Positions 8,681 through 17,420 of a stretch of 64,000 nt of DNA are shown here, piece after piece. Source of the DNA: Lentilitoribacter sp. Alg239-R112 (lineage in GTDB: Bacteria > Pseudomonadota > Alphaproteobacteria > Rhizobiales > Rhizobiaceae); contig NZ_LS999833.1 in assembly GCF_900537175.1 (NCBI RefSeq), positions 310,001 through 374,000 of the forward strand, in the 5' to 3' direction. The notes beneath the pieces were generated by a model. The model had not been told where the DNA came from. It made no database searches and worked only from the letters and a program-made list of their open reading frames with translations. Position numbers and translations under genes: made by a program. The stretch's first letter is position 1, and every line of letters starts with the position of its first letter.

Positions 8681-8781
8681 GAAATTTGCTCCCCATTGGC
8701 CATCCTGACATTCAATATCGCCCATGACATCTTCCTTAGTAGCTGCTGACTTACACAGCTTTAATTACAGGGAGGAAAGAC

Positions 8782-10302
8782 ATGAATGTGATGCTAAAAC
8801 CGGAGAGTCTACAAACATCTCCATTTAAAACAAAATATGACAATTTCATTGGCGGGCAGTTTGTAGCACCCAAAAATGGTCGTTACTTTGATAATACAAC
8901 ACCCGTCACAGGCGCGGTGATTAACCAGATTGCACGCTCTGATGAAAGCGATATCAATGCCGCACTCGATGCAGCGCATGGTGCCAAAGATGCCTGGGCG
9001 CGTACATCGGTCACCGAGCGGGCAAATATGCTGCTCAAAATCGCCGACATTATGGAAGCCAATCTTGAGTTTCTTGCAACATGCGAAACCTGGGATAATG
9101 GGAAAGCAATTCGCGAAACAATGGCGGCAGATTTACCTTTGGCTGTTGATCATTTCCGCTATTTTGCATCGTGCGTGCGTGCGCAAGAAGGCACAATGGG
9201 CGAATTGGATGATGACACAGTTGCCTATCATTTTCACGAACCGCTTGGCGTTGTCGGGCAAATCATTCCGTGGAATTTCCCATTATTGATGGCCGCGTGG
9301 AAGCTTGCGCCTGCACTTGCTGCCGGAAATTGTGTGGTCATTAAACCAGCCGAGCAAACGCCTGCCACAATTATGGTTTGGGCGGAACTGATTGCTGATG
9401 TTTTACCCGCTGGCGTGCTCAATATTGTCAATGGATTTGGCTTAGAAGCTGGCAAGCCGCTTGCACAATCAAACAGAATTGCAAAAATCGCGTTCACGGG
9501 CGAGACAACAACTGGCCGTATGATTATGCAATATGCAACTGAGAACCTGATCCCCGTGACGCTGGAGCTTGGTGGCAAATCGCCAAATGTCTTCCATAAA
9601 GATGTTATGCGCGAGGATGATGCATTCCTTGATAAGGCGATTGAAGGTTTTGTGATGTTTGCGCTTAATCAGGGTGAAGTTTGCACCTGCCCTAGCCGCG
9701 CATTGATCCACGAAGACATTTATGACGAGTTTATCGCACGATGCATTGAACGCACCGAAGCGATTAAAACTGGCGATCCGCGTGCTGAAGGCATCATGAT
9801 GGGTGCACAGGCATCATCTGAGCAACAAGAAAAGATCTTGAGTTATTTTGACATCGGCGCTCAGGAAGGTGCAGAGGTTCTAACTGGTGGCGGCGCTGCG
9901 GATTACGGTGGAGACCTGTCCGGTGGTTATTACATCAAGCCAACAATCTTAAAAGGGCACAATAAAATGCGCGTGTTCCAGGAAGAGATTTTTGGACCTG
10001 TCGTTTCCGTCACAACATTCAAAGATGAAGATGAGGCGCTTGAGATTGCCAATGACACGCTTTATGGGCTTGGTGCTGGCGTGTGGAGCCGTGACCAAAA
10101 TACCTGCTATCGCTTTGGTCGTGCTATTCAGGCGGGGCGTGTGTGGACCAATTGCTACCACGCTTACCCAGCACATGCTGCGTTTGGTGGCTATAAGCAA
10201 TCTGGCATTGGTCGAGAAACACACAAAATGATGCTCAACCACTACCAGCAAACGAAAAACATGCTTGTAAGCTACAATCCTAACAAGCTTGGCTTCTTTT
10301 AA
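8782..10302 (+). CDS. NAD(P)-dependent aldehyde dehydrogenase (ExaC/AcoD type)
   Basis: 506 residues, the usual size. Visible motifs: '[20 protein letters not shown]', the NAD loop 'FTGETTTGR', the glutamate motif 'LELGGKSPN', and the catalytic cysteine region '[12 protein letters not shown]', whose double Cys is typical of the ExaC/AcoD/AldB group that oxidises acetaldehyde and short aldehydes to acids. It follows the GAF-Fis activator, is preceded by its palindrome and a GGGAGG ribosome site, ends in a strong terminator, and is followed by DUF779, a frequent partner of this group. Probable role: ethanol/acetaldehyde catabolism. Confidence 0.93.
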   Translation: MNVMLKPESLQTSPFKTKYDNFIGGQFVAPKNGRYFDNTTPVTGAVINQIARSDESDINAALDAAHGAKDAWARTSVTERANMLLKIADIMEANLEFLATCETWDNGKAIRETMAADLPLAVDHFRYFASCVRAQEGTMGELDDDTVAYHFHEPLGVVGQIIPWNFPLLMAAWKLAPALAAGNCVVIKPAEQTPATIMVWAELIADVLPAGVLNIVNGFGLEAGKPLAQSNRIAKIAFTGETTTGRMIMQYATENLIPVTLELGGKSPNVFHKDVMREDDAFLDKAIEGFVMFALNQGEVCTCPSRALIHEDIYDEFIARCIERTEAIKTGDPRAEGIMMGAQASSEQQEKILSYFDIGAQEGAEVLTGGGAADYGGDLSGGYYIKPTILKGHNKMRVFQEEIFGPVVSVTTFKDEDEALEIANDTLYGLGAGVWSRDQNTCYRFGRAIQAGRVWTNCYHAYPAHAAFGGYKQSGIGRETHKMMLNHYQQTKNMLVSYNPNKLGFF

Positions 10303-10316
10303 GACCTAATAATAAA

Positions 10317-10354
10317 CGGCCCGCCCTGCCTATCTTGCGCGGGCCGGATTTTTT
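10317..10354 (+). terminator. Rho-independent terminator after aldehyde dehydrogenase
   Basis: Perfect stem CGGCCCGC (10317-10324) with GCGGGCCG (10339-10346), followed by a T-rich tract (10349-10354). It lies between the dehydrogenase and DUF779, so DUF779 expression would depend on read-through or its own promoter. Confidence 0.85.
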
Positions 10355-10395
10355 CAGGGTAATGATGACGTCAGACAAGTTACAAGGACAAGCTT

Positions 10396-10809
10396 ATGTC
10401 AAAAACTGAGATACATTGTGCAACAGATGCTGATTTGCCAGAGGGTGCTGCGCCAAATACGCGTGTGACTGCTACTGATGCAGCCAAAGAATTAACACGC
10501 GAAATCATGGCTGATCATGGTGATGTTCTGTTTCATCAATCTGGCGGGTGCTGCGATGGTTCATCGCCCATGTGCTACCCCAAAGGCGAGTTCAAAATTG
10601 GTGTTAATGATGTCAAGTTGGGCGAGATCGAAGGTGCTGACGTCTGGATATCCGGCTCACAGTTTAAAGCGTGGAAACATACCCAACTTATCATTGATGT
10701 TGTTCCCGGCAGAGGCGGCATGTTCAGTTTGGATAATGGTCGTGAGAGGCGTTTTCTGACCCGTTCACGCATGTTTTCTGATGATGAGCTTGCCGCATTG
10801 GAGATCTAG
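10396..10809 (+). CDS. DUF779 domain-containing protein
   Basis: 137 residues with the DUF779 signature 'FHQSGGCCDGSSPMCYP' (Cys-rich) and a C-terminal 'RGGMFSLDNGRERRFLTRS'. This small cytosolic family of unknown function is typically found next to aldehyde dehydrogenases of the ExaC/AcoD type, as here; the conserved cysteines could bind metal or assist the enzyme (inference). A good ACAAGGA ribosome site precedes the ATG. Confidence 0.88.
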   Translation: MSKTEIHCATDADLPEGAAPNTRVTATDAAKELTREIMADHGDVLFHQSGGCCDGSSPMCYPKGEFKIGVNDVKLGEIEGADVWISGSQFKAWKHTQLIIDVVPGRGGMFSLDNGRERRFLTRSRMFSDDELAALEI

Positions 10810-10901
10810 CTCGTTTTTCATCCGCACGAATTATTCTGTTTGAATATTTAGGGGTAATCTCGTTCGGGCGTATGACCACCTTTTCGAAAACTTAATCGGC
10901 G

Positions 10902-11312
10902 CTATGCGAGATCCTCTACCATGCGAAAACGTTCGCAGACCAACTTCATGTCTAAGTCGAAACCGCCGTTGCGTTCAAAATAGAGCTTGTGATCATGTCT
11001 CCACCCTTCCAAACTATCGTTTTCGCCCTCTGCTAATGCAAAACTTTCGCCCACTTCACTGTAACGCTGTAACGTGACTTCAACCGTTTCAATGACCAAA
11101 GCGGGCGTGCCGTCCCAGTTTAAACAAATATCCCGTCTTCCAACAACGGGCATCTCTTCTGAGCCGTTTTCAAAATCCGTCAGCGCCGCACATGTAGCCG
11201 TTTTTAAGCCTGAACGAACAAGTTTTATAAGCTCGTCACACAATTGCTGACTATCACCAAATTTGAATGTTTCCGCATGCGGGTATTTTTTCTTTAGCTC
11301 GTCTAGTGTCAC
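10902..11312 (-). CDS. ASCH domain-containing protein
   Basis: About 136 residues with the ASCH pattern: 'ETFKFGDSQQLCDELIKLVRSG' followed by 'KTATCAALTDFE', 'PVVGRRDICLNWDGTPALVI' and 'EGENDSLEGWRHDH'. ASCH domains are PUA-related and bind RNA or modified nucleosides; some relatives are amidohydrolases. The GTG at 11312 (with AAGGGA upstream) gives the conventional length; ATG at 11348 would add 12 residues. Monocistronic. Confidence 0.82.
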   Translation of the reverse strand: MTLDELKKKYPHAETFKFGDSQQLCDELIKLVRSGLKTATCAALTDFENGSEEMPVVGRRDICLNWDGTPALVIETVEVTLQRYSEVGESFALAEGENDSLEGWRHDHKLYFERNGGFDLDMKLVCERFRMVEDLA

Positions 11313-11436
11313 TGTATTTCCCTTGATACTAATATGTAATGTAGACATACGATAAGACAAATCATGAAACGTTGTGATGAATCTCGTTCTTTACTTTAGC
11401 TTTGGTTCAATGTGGTGACAATCACCCACATACAAA

Positions 11437-11464
11437 CGCCCCCACGAACATATCGCAGGGGCGG
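11437..11464. terminator. Probable bidirectional terminator
   Basis: Stem CGCCCC (11437-11442) with GGGGCG (11458-11463), with T-rich sequence on both outer sides. It lies just downstream of the minus-strand GST gene and most likely ends its transcript. Confidence 0.55.
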
Positions 11465-11505
11465 TTTTATGTCATCGGAAAATTAGAACTGACGTCTGTC
11501 CAGAC

Positions 11506-12366
11506 CTAAGATAGATCCTTGCCATCAAAGTCTGCTGCGCTGTGGCGTTCAGGAACTTGTTTGTTCTCATCGTCACCCCAAGAACGGTTGACCATGACAC
11601 CGCGTTTTACGGCTGGGCGAACATCGATTTCCTTTGCCCAACGAACAACATTTTTATAGGATTTAACATCCAAGAATTCGGCAGCATCATATAGACGGCC
11701 AAGTACCAGCCCACCATACCATGTCCAAATCGCAATATCGGCAATGGAATATTCATCTCCTGCAATGAACTTGTTATCGGCCAATTGCTTGTCAAGAACA
11801 TCAAGCTGGCGCTTTGCTTCCATTGTAAAACGGTCAATCGGATATTCGAATTTCTCTGGAGCATAGGCATAAAAATGGCCAAACCCGCCGCCAAGATAAG
11901 GCGCAGAACCCATTTGCCAGAATAACCAATTAAGAACCTCAACGCGGCCTGCCCCGTCTTTTGGAATGAACTGCCCAAACTTATCCGCCAAATGTAGTAA
12001 AATGGAACCAGATTCAAACACATTGACCGGTGCATCACCTGAATTGTCAATCAATGCCGGAATTTTGGAATTGGGATTTACACCAACAAAACCTGATCCG
12101 AATTGTTCGCCCTTGCCGATGTTAATCGGGAACGCATCATATTCTGCACCTGTTTCGCCAAGAGCCAAAAGCTCTTCAAACATGATGGTCACTTTCTGGC
12201 CATTTGGTGTGGCAAGTGAATGAAGTTGGAATGGATGCTTGCCCTTCGGTAACTCTACGTCTTCACGTGCGCCTGCAGTTGGCGCATTGATTGAAGCCCA
12301 TTCTCCGCCATTTTCTGCATCGTAAGTCCACACTTTTGGTGGTACATATGTATTTTCTTCGCTCAT
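11506..12366 (-). CDS. yghU: YghU-type glutathione S-transferase/disulfide-bond oxidoreductase
   Basis: 286 residues, length of the YghU/YfcG nu-class GST family. N-terminal thioredoxin-fold half has 'LHSLATPNGQKVTIMFEEL' and 'NPNSKIPALID', then 'FESGSILLHLADKFG'; the helical half contains 'FIAGDEYSIADIAIWTWYG'. Nu-class enzymes bind two glutathiones and act as disulfide reductases or peroxidases. The ATG at 12366 has AAAGG upstream; a longer reading frame start at 12432 lacks a ribosome site. Monocistronic with its own terminator. Confidence 0.92.
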   Translation of the reverse strand: MSEENTYVPPKVWTYDAENGGEWASINAPTAGAREDVELPKGKHPFQLHSLATPNGQKVTIMFEELLALGETGAEYDAFPINIGKGEQFGSGFVGVNPNSKIPALIDNSGDAPVNVFESGSILLHLADKFGQFIPKDGAGRVEVLNWLFWQMGSAPYLGGGFGHFYAYAPEKFEYPIDRFTMEAKRQLDVLDKQLADNKFIAGDEYSIADIAIWTWYGGLVLGRLYDAAEFLDVKSYKNVVRWAKEIDVRPAVKRGVMVNRSWGDDENKQVPERHSAADFDGKDLS

Positions 12367-12568
12367 TCTTTTGCCTTTCCAATTTGGATTTTTCTCAATT
12401 TTGATATGAACTACCATGTGTTTTGCATCCAAAATTGGTTCTGTTTGTTAGATTAAAATTCGTTTGAAATTCTGTTCTGCCTACAGATGGGGGCAGTCAA
12501 TTTGCATTTCAATTCACGAAACCGTGATTGTGGCAAAAAAGTGGCAAACGCTTAGTGCTGGCGCTTGT

Positions 12569-13315
12569 CTAAAGGCTGATCACACCTGCCGCCATAGCGA
12601 TTGCTAATGCCTGCTCACGCGTTGCGGCACCTAACCGTTTTCTTGCACTGTTAAAATGTTTATTAACAGTGACGTCTGCCAAACCAAGCTTTTCTGCAAT
12701 CTGTGCAGTCATCATGCCTTGCGAGAGATAAGCCAATACATCGCGCTCGCGCCCCGACAGCGCATGTGCACCAAGTTTCACAAGTCCAGGCGATTGCGAG
12801 GAAATATTTTCACCTAGAAAAATGGACATAAGAGACTGAACTTGCCCAACATGAACCTGATTTATGCTATCTAAAATATCTTTGTGGTCTTCAAAGCAAA
12901 TTGTTGAGAACTTGGTCGATAGGCAATCATCCGTGGTGAAGGATTTTGCGTGTAATTCGCCATAACCGGCACCTTTCAAGCCTAAATTTAATTGCCTCTC
13001 AAGCGCATTTTGATTTTCGTTCGGAACAAGCATATCGCCACAGACGATATTTATCGCTGCTGACCGATCTATTCCATTCATGATAATCGTATCGGCTGTA
13101 TAGTACTGGCGGTCTAAATATTCTTCCATCCAACTATCTTTCATGGATGTTCGCATCCAAAGGATAGATTGATCTGCCTTTGTTGCTTTTCCTGCTACCA
13201 GATGACTGGCGCCAATCTGTTGCAAAATTCCATGAATAGAGGTCCAGCCCTCTTCTTCACTTCTAGAATTTTGCATCGTGGTGAATGCATCAATTATAAA
13301 GTTGTTGCTATACAC
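12569..13315 (-). CDS. LuxR-type regulator with autoinducer-binding-like domain (solo)
   Basis: 248 residues: N-terminal autoinducer-binding-like domain (about 10-165) and C-terminal GerE helix-turn-helix ('LSGRERDVLAYLSQGMMTAQ'). The sensor retains W-x3-Y ('SWMEEYLD') and the following Asp ('ADTII'), but the conserved Pro after that Asp is Thr and the later conserved Trp is not recognisable. No luxI-type synthase is nearby, so it is a solo regulator that may sense another ligand. GTG at 13315 with GGAG nine bases upstream is chosen; TTG at 13324 is less likely. Confidence 0.82.
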   Translation of the reverse strand: MYSNNFIIDAFTTMQNSRSEEEGWTSIHGILQQIGASHLVAGKATKADQSILWMRTSMKDSWMEEYLDRQYYTADTIIMNGIDRSAAINIVCGDMLVPNENQNALERQLNLGLKGAGYGELHAKSFTTDDCLSTKFSTICFEDHKDILDSINQVHVGQVQSLMSIFLGENISSQSPGLVKLGAHALSGRERDVLAYLSQGMMTAQIAEKLGLADVTVNKHFNSARKRLGAATREQALAIAMAAGVISL

Positions 13316-13560
13316 CCAAACCAACTCCAGAGAGATCTTTTACTCAAACTCATAGGTTGTATAGAACATAAAAATATAACCGGGTAAACAGGCCTTGGGT
13401 TGAAATCAGGAATCGATGTATAAAAATCTTACAAAATGCAATCTATCAATATTTATACCTACCATTCTGCAATCATGATTTTAGAATGCAGCTTATTGAC
13501 CGTTATTTGCAAACCTCCCAAGCAGGCACTCGCAAACTTTCGACTTGGTTCTCAAGTCAA
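13316..13560. other. Long intergenic region upstream of the LuxR solo
   Basis: About 310 bases separate the divergent LuxR start from the end of the TetR gene at 13628. No lux-box-like dyad was recognised. It contains a small hairpin GACTTG-N5-CAAGTC (13542-13558) immediately before the large terminator hairpin, and an unconvincing 65-codon frame. It may carry a small RNA on the plus strand. Confidence 0.35.
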
Positions 13561-13621
13561 CGAGCAACTGGTAGCCTCTCTGATCATAAATAGGAGAGCC
13601 CTATCCAGTTGCTCGTTTTTT
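13561..13621 (+). terminator. Strong hairpin with T-tract (orphan terminator)
   Basis: Outer stem CGAGCAACTGG (13561-13571) pairs with CCAGTTGCTCG (13605-13615), inner stem CTCTC/GAGAG, followed by six T (13616-13621). This reads as a rho-independent terminator on the plus strand, yet no plus-strand gene ends here. It also sits just after the stop codon of the minus-strand TetR gene. Confidence 0.7.
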
Positions 13622-13627
13622 ACCAAT

Positions 13628-14176
13628 TTATAGTAGGTTTGCAGAGCGATCAAAGTAATCAATATCGCCCATTGTGCGACTTACAATCATTGCACCTTCT
13701 AGACACGCCAAAATGTGGGTTGCCTGACTTAGGGTACTTTGTTTATGATCTGATTCAACTTGATCATACGTTGATTCAATCGCATCCGATAACCATTTGA
13801 TATTTCTTGCAAAAAAGTCTCGTGTACCGTCAACCACCTCGACTGGCAAGCCACCGGTTTCGGCCCCCAGAATGGCACACAGACATACTCTATTTTTATC
13901 CGTTAGTGCAGCTCGAAAAGCAGTAACATAATGACTAACAACATCTGCACGCCCCGCGTCTGAAAACTGTTCTGGTGCACCCAGTGCATCCAAAAAATTT
14001 TTCGTATATCGATCAACCACCGCAGACACCATATCGCTCTTATTGGGAAAATGGTAATGAACGCTTGATGATTTAATGTTTGTTGCTTTGGCAACCTCAC
14101 GTGCGCTGACAGCATTATATCCACGCTCACGGATCAGTGCTTCTGTCACATCCAAAATTTCATCACGCTTATTCAT
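13628..14176 (-). CDS. TetR family transcriptional regulator
   Basis: 182 residues; HTH at about 10-55 ('NAVSAREVAKATNIKSSSVH', 'YHFPNKSDMVSAVVDRYTK') of the TetR type with an AcrR/LmrA-like C-terminal domain containing 'RVCLCAILGAETGGLP'. It is divergent from the SDR/FAD oxidase operon, and the 154-base gap holds two CTATC-N4-GATAG operators. A third near-identical operator lies upstream of the bicupin gene at 53.06 kb, suggesting a small regulon. Confidence 0.9.
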   Translation of the reverse strand: MNKRDEILDVTEALIRERGYNAVSAREVAKATNIKSSSVHYHFPNKSDMVSAVVDRYTKNFLDALGAPEQFSDAGRADVVSHYVTAFRAALTDKNRVCLCAILGAETGGLPVEVVDGTRDFFARNIKWLSDAIESTYDQVESDHKQSTLSQATHILACLEGAMIVSRTMGDIDYFDRSANLL

Positions 14177-14216
14177 TTACCCATGTTCCTTAAGAAGTTT
14201 AACCAACTGATCCATG

Positions 14217-14232
14217 CCTATCACAAGATAGG
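14217..14232. promoter_or_regulatory. TetR operator 1 (CCTATC-N4-GATAGG)
   Basis: Perfect 16-base palindrome CCTATC-ACAA-GATAGG between the TetR gene and the SDR gene. It shares the core of the operators at 14251 and 53058. Confidence 0.75.
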
Positions 14233-14234
14233 TA

Positions 14235-14264
14235 TTGACAAAATAAGTCACCTATCACTAGATA
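14235..14264 (+). promoter_or_regulatory. Promoter of the SDR/FAD-oxidase operon
   Basis: TTGACA (14235-14240), an 18-base spacer and TAGATA (14259-14264). The second TetR operator overlaps the spacer end and -10 region, consistent with repression by blocking polymerase. Confidence 0.5.
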
Positions 14265-14266
14265 GA
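14251..14266. promoter_or_regulatory. TetR operator 2 (CCTATC-N4-GATAGA)
   Basis: CCTATC-ACTA-GATAGA, 34 bases from operator 1. It differs by one base from the site at 53058-53073 upstream of the bicupin gene. Confidence 0.75.
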
Positions 14267-14330
14267 TAATACTTGTTTCACCGCATGAAGCAAGTCGCAT
14301 AAGTCAATCAAAAGAAGCAGTGGATCAAAC

Positions 14331-15002
14331 ATGGAAAATGGACTGGTTATTATTGCAGGTGCAGGCCAAGGGCTAGGTCAAAGTCTGATGGAACGGTTTT
14401 CCCACGCAGGATACACTGTCGCCGGCCTTAACCGATCGAACAGAGACAACCGCCCGAACATTAAGCAAGTCAATCTGACTGATCTGAGTGCGACCAAGCG
14501 CATTGTCTCGGACTTGGTACAACAATTTGGCACACCCAAAATAGTCATCCATAATACGGCTCAACTCACTATAAAACCATTTCTTGATATGGCCGATGGT
14601 GAGTTTGAATATATATGGCGCAACATGGTTCTAACTGCTCATAATCTTGCAGCAGCAACCCTGCCTCATATGATCGATAGTGGTGGTTCATTTCTCGTCT
14701 CAGGCGCAACGGCTTCCTTGCGCGGTGGTAACAGGTTTTCAGCCTTTGCATCAGCCAAGTTCGCCTTGCGTGGCCTAACCCAATCTCTGGCGCGTGAGTT
14801 TCACCCTCAGAACATTCATGTAGCGCATGTGATTTTAGACGGCATTATCGATACGCCTGAAAGCAGAAAACTACATTCATTAGACCCTGCCAGAATGATG
14901 AAAACATCGGAGCTTGCCGACGCATATTTTGATCTTTCCCATCAGCCAAAATCCGTATGGACGCATGAGCTTGACCTCAGACCAGCATCTGAAAATTTTT
15001 GA
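14331..15002 (+). CDS. Atypical SDR family oxidoreductase-like protein
   Basis: 223 residues with a Rossmann fold: cofactor loop 'IIAGAGQGLGQSL' at 7-19 and the strand-4 motif 'IHNTA'. At the classical YxxxK active site the sequence reads F-A-S-A-K, so the catalytic Tyr is Phe while the Lys and an upstream Ser ('VSGATAS') remain. This fits a recognised SDR subgroup with 'AKFALRGLTQSLARE' and 'VILDGIIDTPE'. It is the first gene of a TetR-controlled pair with the FAD oxidase 12 bases downstream. Whether it is an active reductase is uncertain. Confidence 0.85.
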   Translation: MENGLVIIAGAGQGLGQSLMERFSHAGYTVAGLNRSNRDNRPNIKQVNLTDLSATKRIVSDLVQQFGTPKIVIHNTAQLTIKPFLDMADGEFEYIWRNMVLTAHNLAAATLPHMIDSGGSFLVSGATASLRGGNRFSAFASAKFALRGLTQSLAREFHPQNIHVAHVILDGIIDTPESRKLHSLDPARMMKTSELADAYFDLSHQPKSVWTHELDLRPASENF

Positions 15003-15014
15003 CTTGGATCTAAC

Positions 15015-16070
15015 ATGAAAACCGATATTCTCATCATTGGCGGCGGACTATCTGGCCTTGCCCTTGCTTATCGTCTGCACCAAGCGGGTCGCGATTTTCA
15101 GCTCATCGAAGCACGGAATCGGTTCGGCGGCCGGATCTTATCTGAGGCAAGTAAGAAAGGGTCGCGCTTTGACCTTGGGCCCGCTTGGTTTTGGCCTGGT
15201 CAACCACGTATAATAAATCTTCTCAGTGAATTAGATATTGGATATTTCACGCAATATTCTAAGGGCAATCTGGTATTTCAGGATCAATCAGGCAACATTC
15301 GACGCGATATCAATATGGCAACAATGGAAGGAGCCTATCGCGTCAGGAATGGACAGCAGAGCATAATTGATGCTCTGGTCGAGCGCTTGCCACAAACACG
15401 TTTACAATTGAACCAGCAAGCCCATTCCATTACCGCTATAAATGAAGGTGCCAAAGTAAATCTGAGTGATGGTGAAATGGAGGCCAACAAAGCTGTGCTT
15501 TGCCTGCCGCCGCGCTTGGCAGCGGCGAATATCCAGTTCACACCAGCGCTGGACAACAACCTATCACATAAATTGATTAGCACGCCTACATGGATGGCGG
15601 CACATGCGAAATTTATTGCAATATATGATGCCCCCTTCTGGCGAGAGATGGGGCTCTCTGGCGATGGCATAAGCCATATTGGCCCAATGGTCGAACTGCA
15701 TGACGCCTCGCCCGATGCACCCGCACGCGACGGCGCAATTTTCGGTTTCCTAGGTGTATCGGCGGAGGCTCGCAAAGGTCAAAAAGACGAAATCATCCAA
15801 GCCTGCACACGCCAGCTAATCACACTTTTCGGCGAAAAAGCTGCCAACCCCATCGATACATTCTATGAGGATTGGTCAGAAGAAACCTTGACTGCAACCG
15901 ATGCCGACGCGAACAGCCCTCAAAGCCACCCTCACTATCATTCAATCCCAATTCACGACGATATTTGGAGAAACCGCCTCATAATATCGGGTACTGAAAC
16001 GGCATCTCAGTTTGGCGGCTTTTTGGAGGGTGCGCTGGAAGCTGGGGAGAATGCTATTCACCAGCTCTAA
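15015..16070 (+). CDS. FAD-dependent amine-oxidase-like protein
   Basis: 351 residues. N-terminal FAD dinucleotide loop 'IIGGGLSGLALAYRL' followed by 'LIEARNRFGGRI', the pattern of the flavin amine oxidase/protoporphyrinogen oxidase group; C-terminal 'ISGTETASQFGGFLEGALEAG' completes the FAD site. It is shorter than typical monoamine oxidases (about 450). It is cotranscribed with the preceding atypical SDR and under the divergent TetR. The substrate is unknown. Confidence 0.87.
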   Translation: MKTDILIIGGGLSGLALAYRLHQAGRDFQLIEARNRFGGRILSEASKKGSRFDLGPAWFWPGQPRIINLLSELDIGYFTQYSKGNLVFQDQSGNIRRDINMATMEGAYRVRNGQQSIIDALVERLPQTRLQLNQQAHSITAINEGAKVNLSDGEMEANKAVLCLPPRLAAANIQFTPALDNNLSHKLISTPTWMAAHAKFIAIYDAPFWREMGLSGDGISHIGPMVELHDASPDAPARDGAIFGFLGVSAEARKGQKDEIIQACTRQLITLFGEKAANPIDTFYEDWSEETLTATDADANSPQSHPHYHSIPIHDDIWRNRLIISGTETASQFGGFLEGALEAGENAIHQL

Positions 16071-16094
16071 ATTTCTTGCCATGATCGCTAGACA

Positions 16095-16751
16095 TCAGCC
16101 TCGCCAATATTCGCCCCACGCCTGCCTCAAAATCTGTTGGGCGGAGCGTAAGAACAATAATGACATGAACAGCGCGACGATAAGGTCGGGCCAGCCGGAT
16201 TGGACGAAGTAAACGACAACACTTGCTGCCAGAACGGCAACATTACCGATGGCGTCGTTGCGGGAGCAGAGCCATACCGAGCGCACATTTGCATCGCCAT
16301 CTTTATAGCGCATGAGAAGCAATACGCTGGCCATGTTTGCCGCTAATGCCATAAAGCCAACGCCGCCCATGATCTGCGCATTTGGAACGCCCACGAGCAA
16401 CATTTGGTAGGTTGTTGACCCAAGAACCCATAGCCCCATAAGTGCCAGACTGGCCCCTTTAAGCAGTGCTGCGGTTGAACGAACTTTTAAGCTCATCCCA
16501 ATAACATAAAGGCTTAACCCATAGGTTAGTGCGTCACCAAGAAAGTCGAGCGCATCAGCCTGCAAGCTTTTTGAACCCGCCAACTCCCCCGCCGCCATTT
16601 CGACAACGAACATGGCGGCATTGATTGCAATAACCACCCATAACACCATTTTGTAACGGCTATCGATACCGTCAAAATTTGGATTTCCAGAGCATCCACA
16701 TGCTGAGCCTTTGCGCTCACTTACTGTGATATCTGCACGATTGCATTCCAT
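16095..16751 (-). CDS. Cation diffusion facilitator-type metal transporter
   Basis: 218 residues with about six membrane helices and a Cys-containing N-terminus ('CNRADI', 'ACGCSG'). Metal-site helices read 'ADALDFLGDALTYG' and 'CSRNDAIGNVAV', a variant of the CDF HxxxD pairs. The cytoplasmic C-terminal domain of classical CDF proteins is missing. It faces a divergent MerR gene, and its promoter has the 19-base spacer used by metal-sensing MerR proteins, so it likely exports a transition metal such as Zn, Cd or Co. Confidence 0.85.
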   Translation of the reverse strand: MECNRADITVSERKGSACGCSGNPNFDGIDSRYKMVLWVVIAINAAMFVVEMAAGELAGSKSLQADALDFLGDALTYGLSLYVIGMSLKVRSTAALLKGASLALMGLWVLGSTTYQMLLVGVPNAQIMGGVGFMALAANMASVLLLMRYKDGDANVRSVWLCSRNDAIGNVAVLAASVVVYFVQSGWPDLIVALFMSLLFLRSAQQILRQAWGEYWRG

Positions 16752-16794
16752 ATCGCATGCCTTCTTAAAAGAACTTGTCCTACTCTATGAAACA

Positions 16795-16825
16795 CATATA
16801 ATCCCTCTAGTAACTAGAGGTTCAA
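16795..16825 (-). promoter_or_regulatory. MerR-type promoter with 19-bp spacer and palindrome
   Basis: Reading the minus strand: TTGAAC (16825-16820), 19-base spacer, TATATG (16800-16795). The spacer contains the palindrome CCTCTAGT-T-ACTAGAGG. An overlong spacer with a central dyad is the established signature of promoters remodelled by metal-bound MerR activators; it drives the CDF transporter. Confidence 0.8.
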
Positions 16826-16837
16826 GAGGAAAATGAA

Positions 16838-17251
16838 ATGTTTTCAATCGGAGACTTATCTAAGCGCTGCCAAGTCAAAATTCCAACCATTCGATACTAC
16901 GAAGATATGGGACTAATTGCAAAACCAGAGCGATCAGAAGGCAACCAGCGGCGCTATACACAAAAAGGGCTAGAGCGTCTCTCATTCATCCGCCATGCAC
17001 GCGAACTTGGTCTTTCAATTAATGACATTCGCGAGTTAACAGCACTGGAAGAAGACCCTGACCGCCCCTGTATTGAAGCGCATGAAATTGCCAAACATCA
17101 TCTATCGGAAGTGAAATCACGAATTCAAAAATTACGAAAGCTTGAGAATGAGCTAAAACGCATCACGCAAATTTCAGATAAAACCTGCATAGGCAAATGC
17201 CAAGTTATTCATAGCCTTGCAGACCATGCACTATGTCGGGGGGAACATTGA
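16838..17251 (+). CDS. MerR family metal-responsive regulator (ZntR/CadR-like)
   Basis: 137 residues. N-terminal MerR HTH ('IGDLSKRCQVKIPTIRYYED'), long dimerisation helix (about 80-115), and a C-terminal cysteine set: 'DRPC' near residue 80, 'KTCIGKC' near 115-121 and 'HALC' near the end. This arrangement matches Zn/Cd/Pb-sensing MerR proteins rather than CueR. Divergent to the CDF exporter, which it should activate through the 19-base spacer promoter. Confidence 0.9.
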   Translation: MFSIGDLSKRCQVKIPTIRYYEDMGLIAKPERSEGNQRRYTQKGLERLSFIRHARELGLSINDIRELTALEEDPDRPCIEAHEIAKHHLSEVKSRIQKLRKLENELKRITQISDKTCIGKCQVIHSLADHALCRGEH

Positions 17252-17333
17252 GATAATTTGATCGGCGCAATAGCAAATACTTGCTTAATCAACGTGACTA
17301 ACTGCAGAAGTAGTATATCCGCCACTTTATTTG

Positions 17334-17362
17334 ATTTGACCGACGCTGATTGTCGGCCAAAT
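17334..17362. terminator. Imperfect hairpin between convergent genes
   Basis: ATTTG-A-CCGAC (17334-17344) pairs with GTCGG-C-CAAAT (17352-17362) with one mismatch, loop of seven. It lies between the convergent MerR and AhpD-like genes; a T-tract is lacking, so terminator function is uncertain. Confidence 0.35.
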
Positions 17363-17420
17363 CGCTGTTCTGTAATATTATGGCTGGTGTTCAAAGTCCG
17401 CCTGTTACATATATCCTATA

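Noticed and set aside
13436..13633. 65-codon plus-strand frame
   Set aside because: No ribosome site, poor protein-like composition, and it runs through the terminator hairpin.
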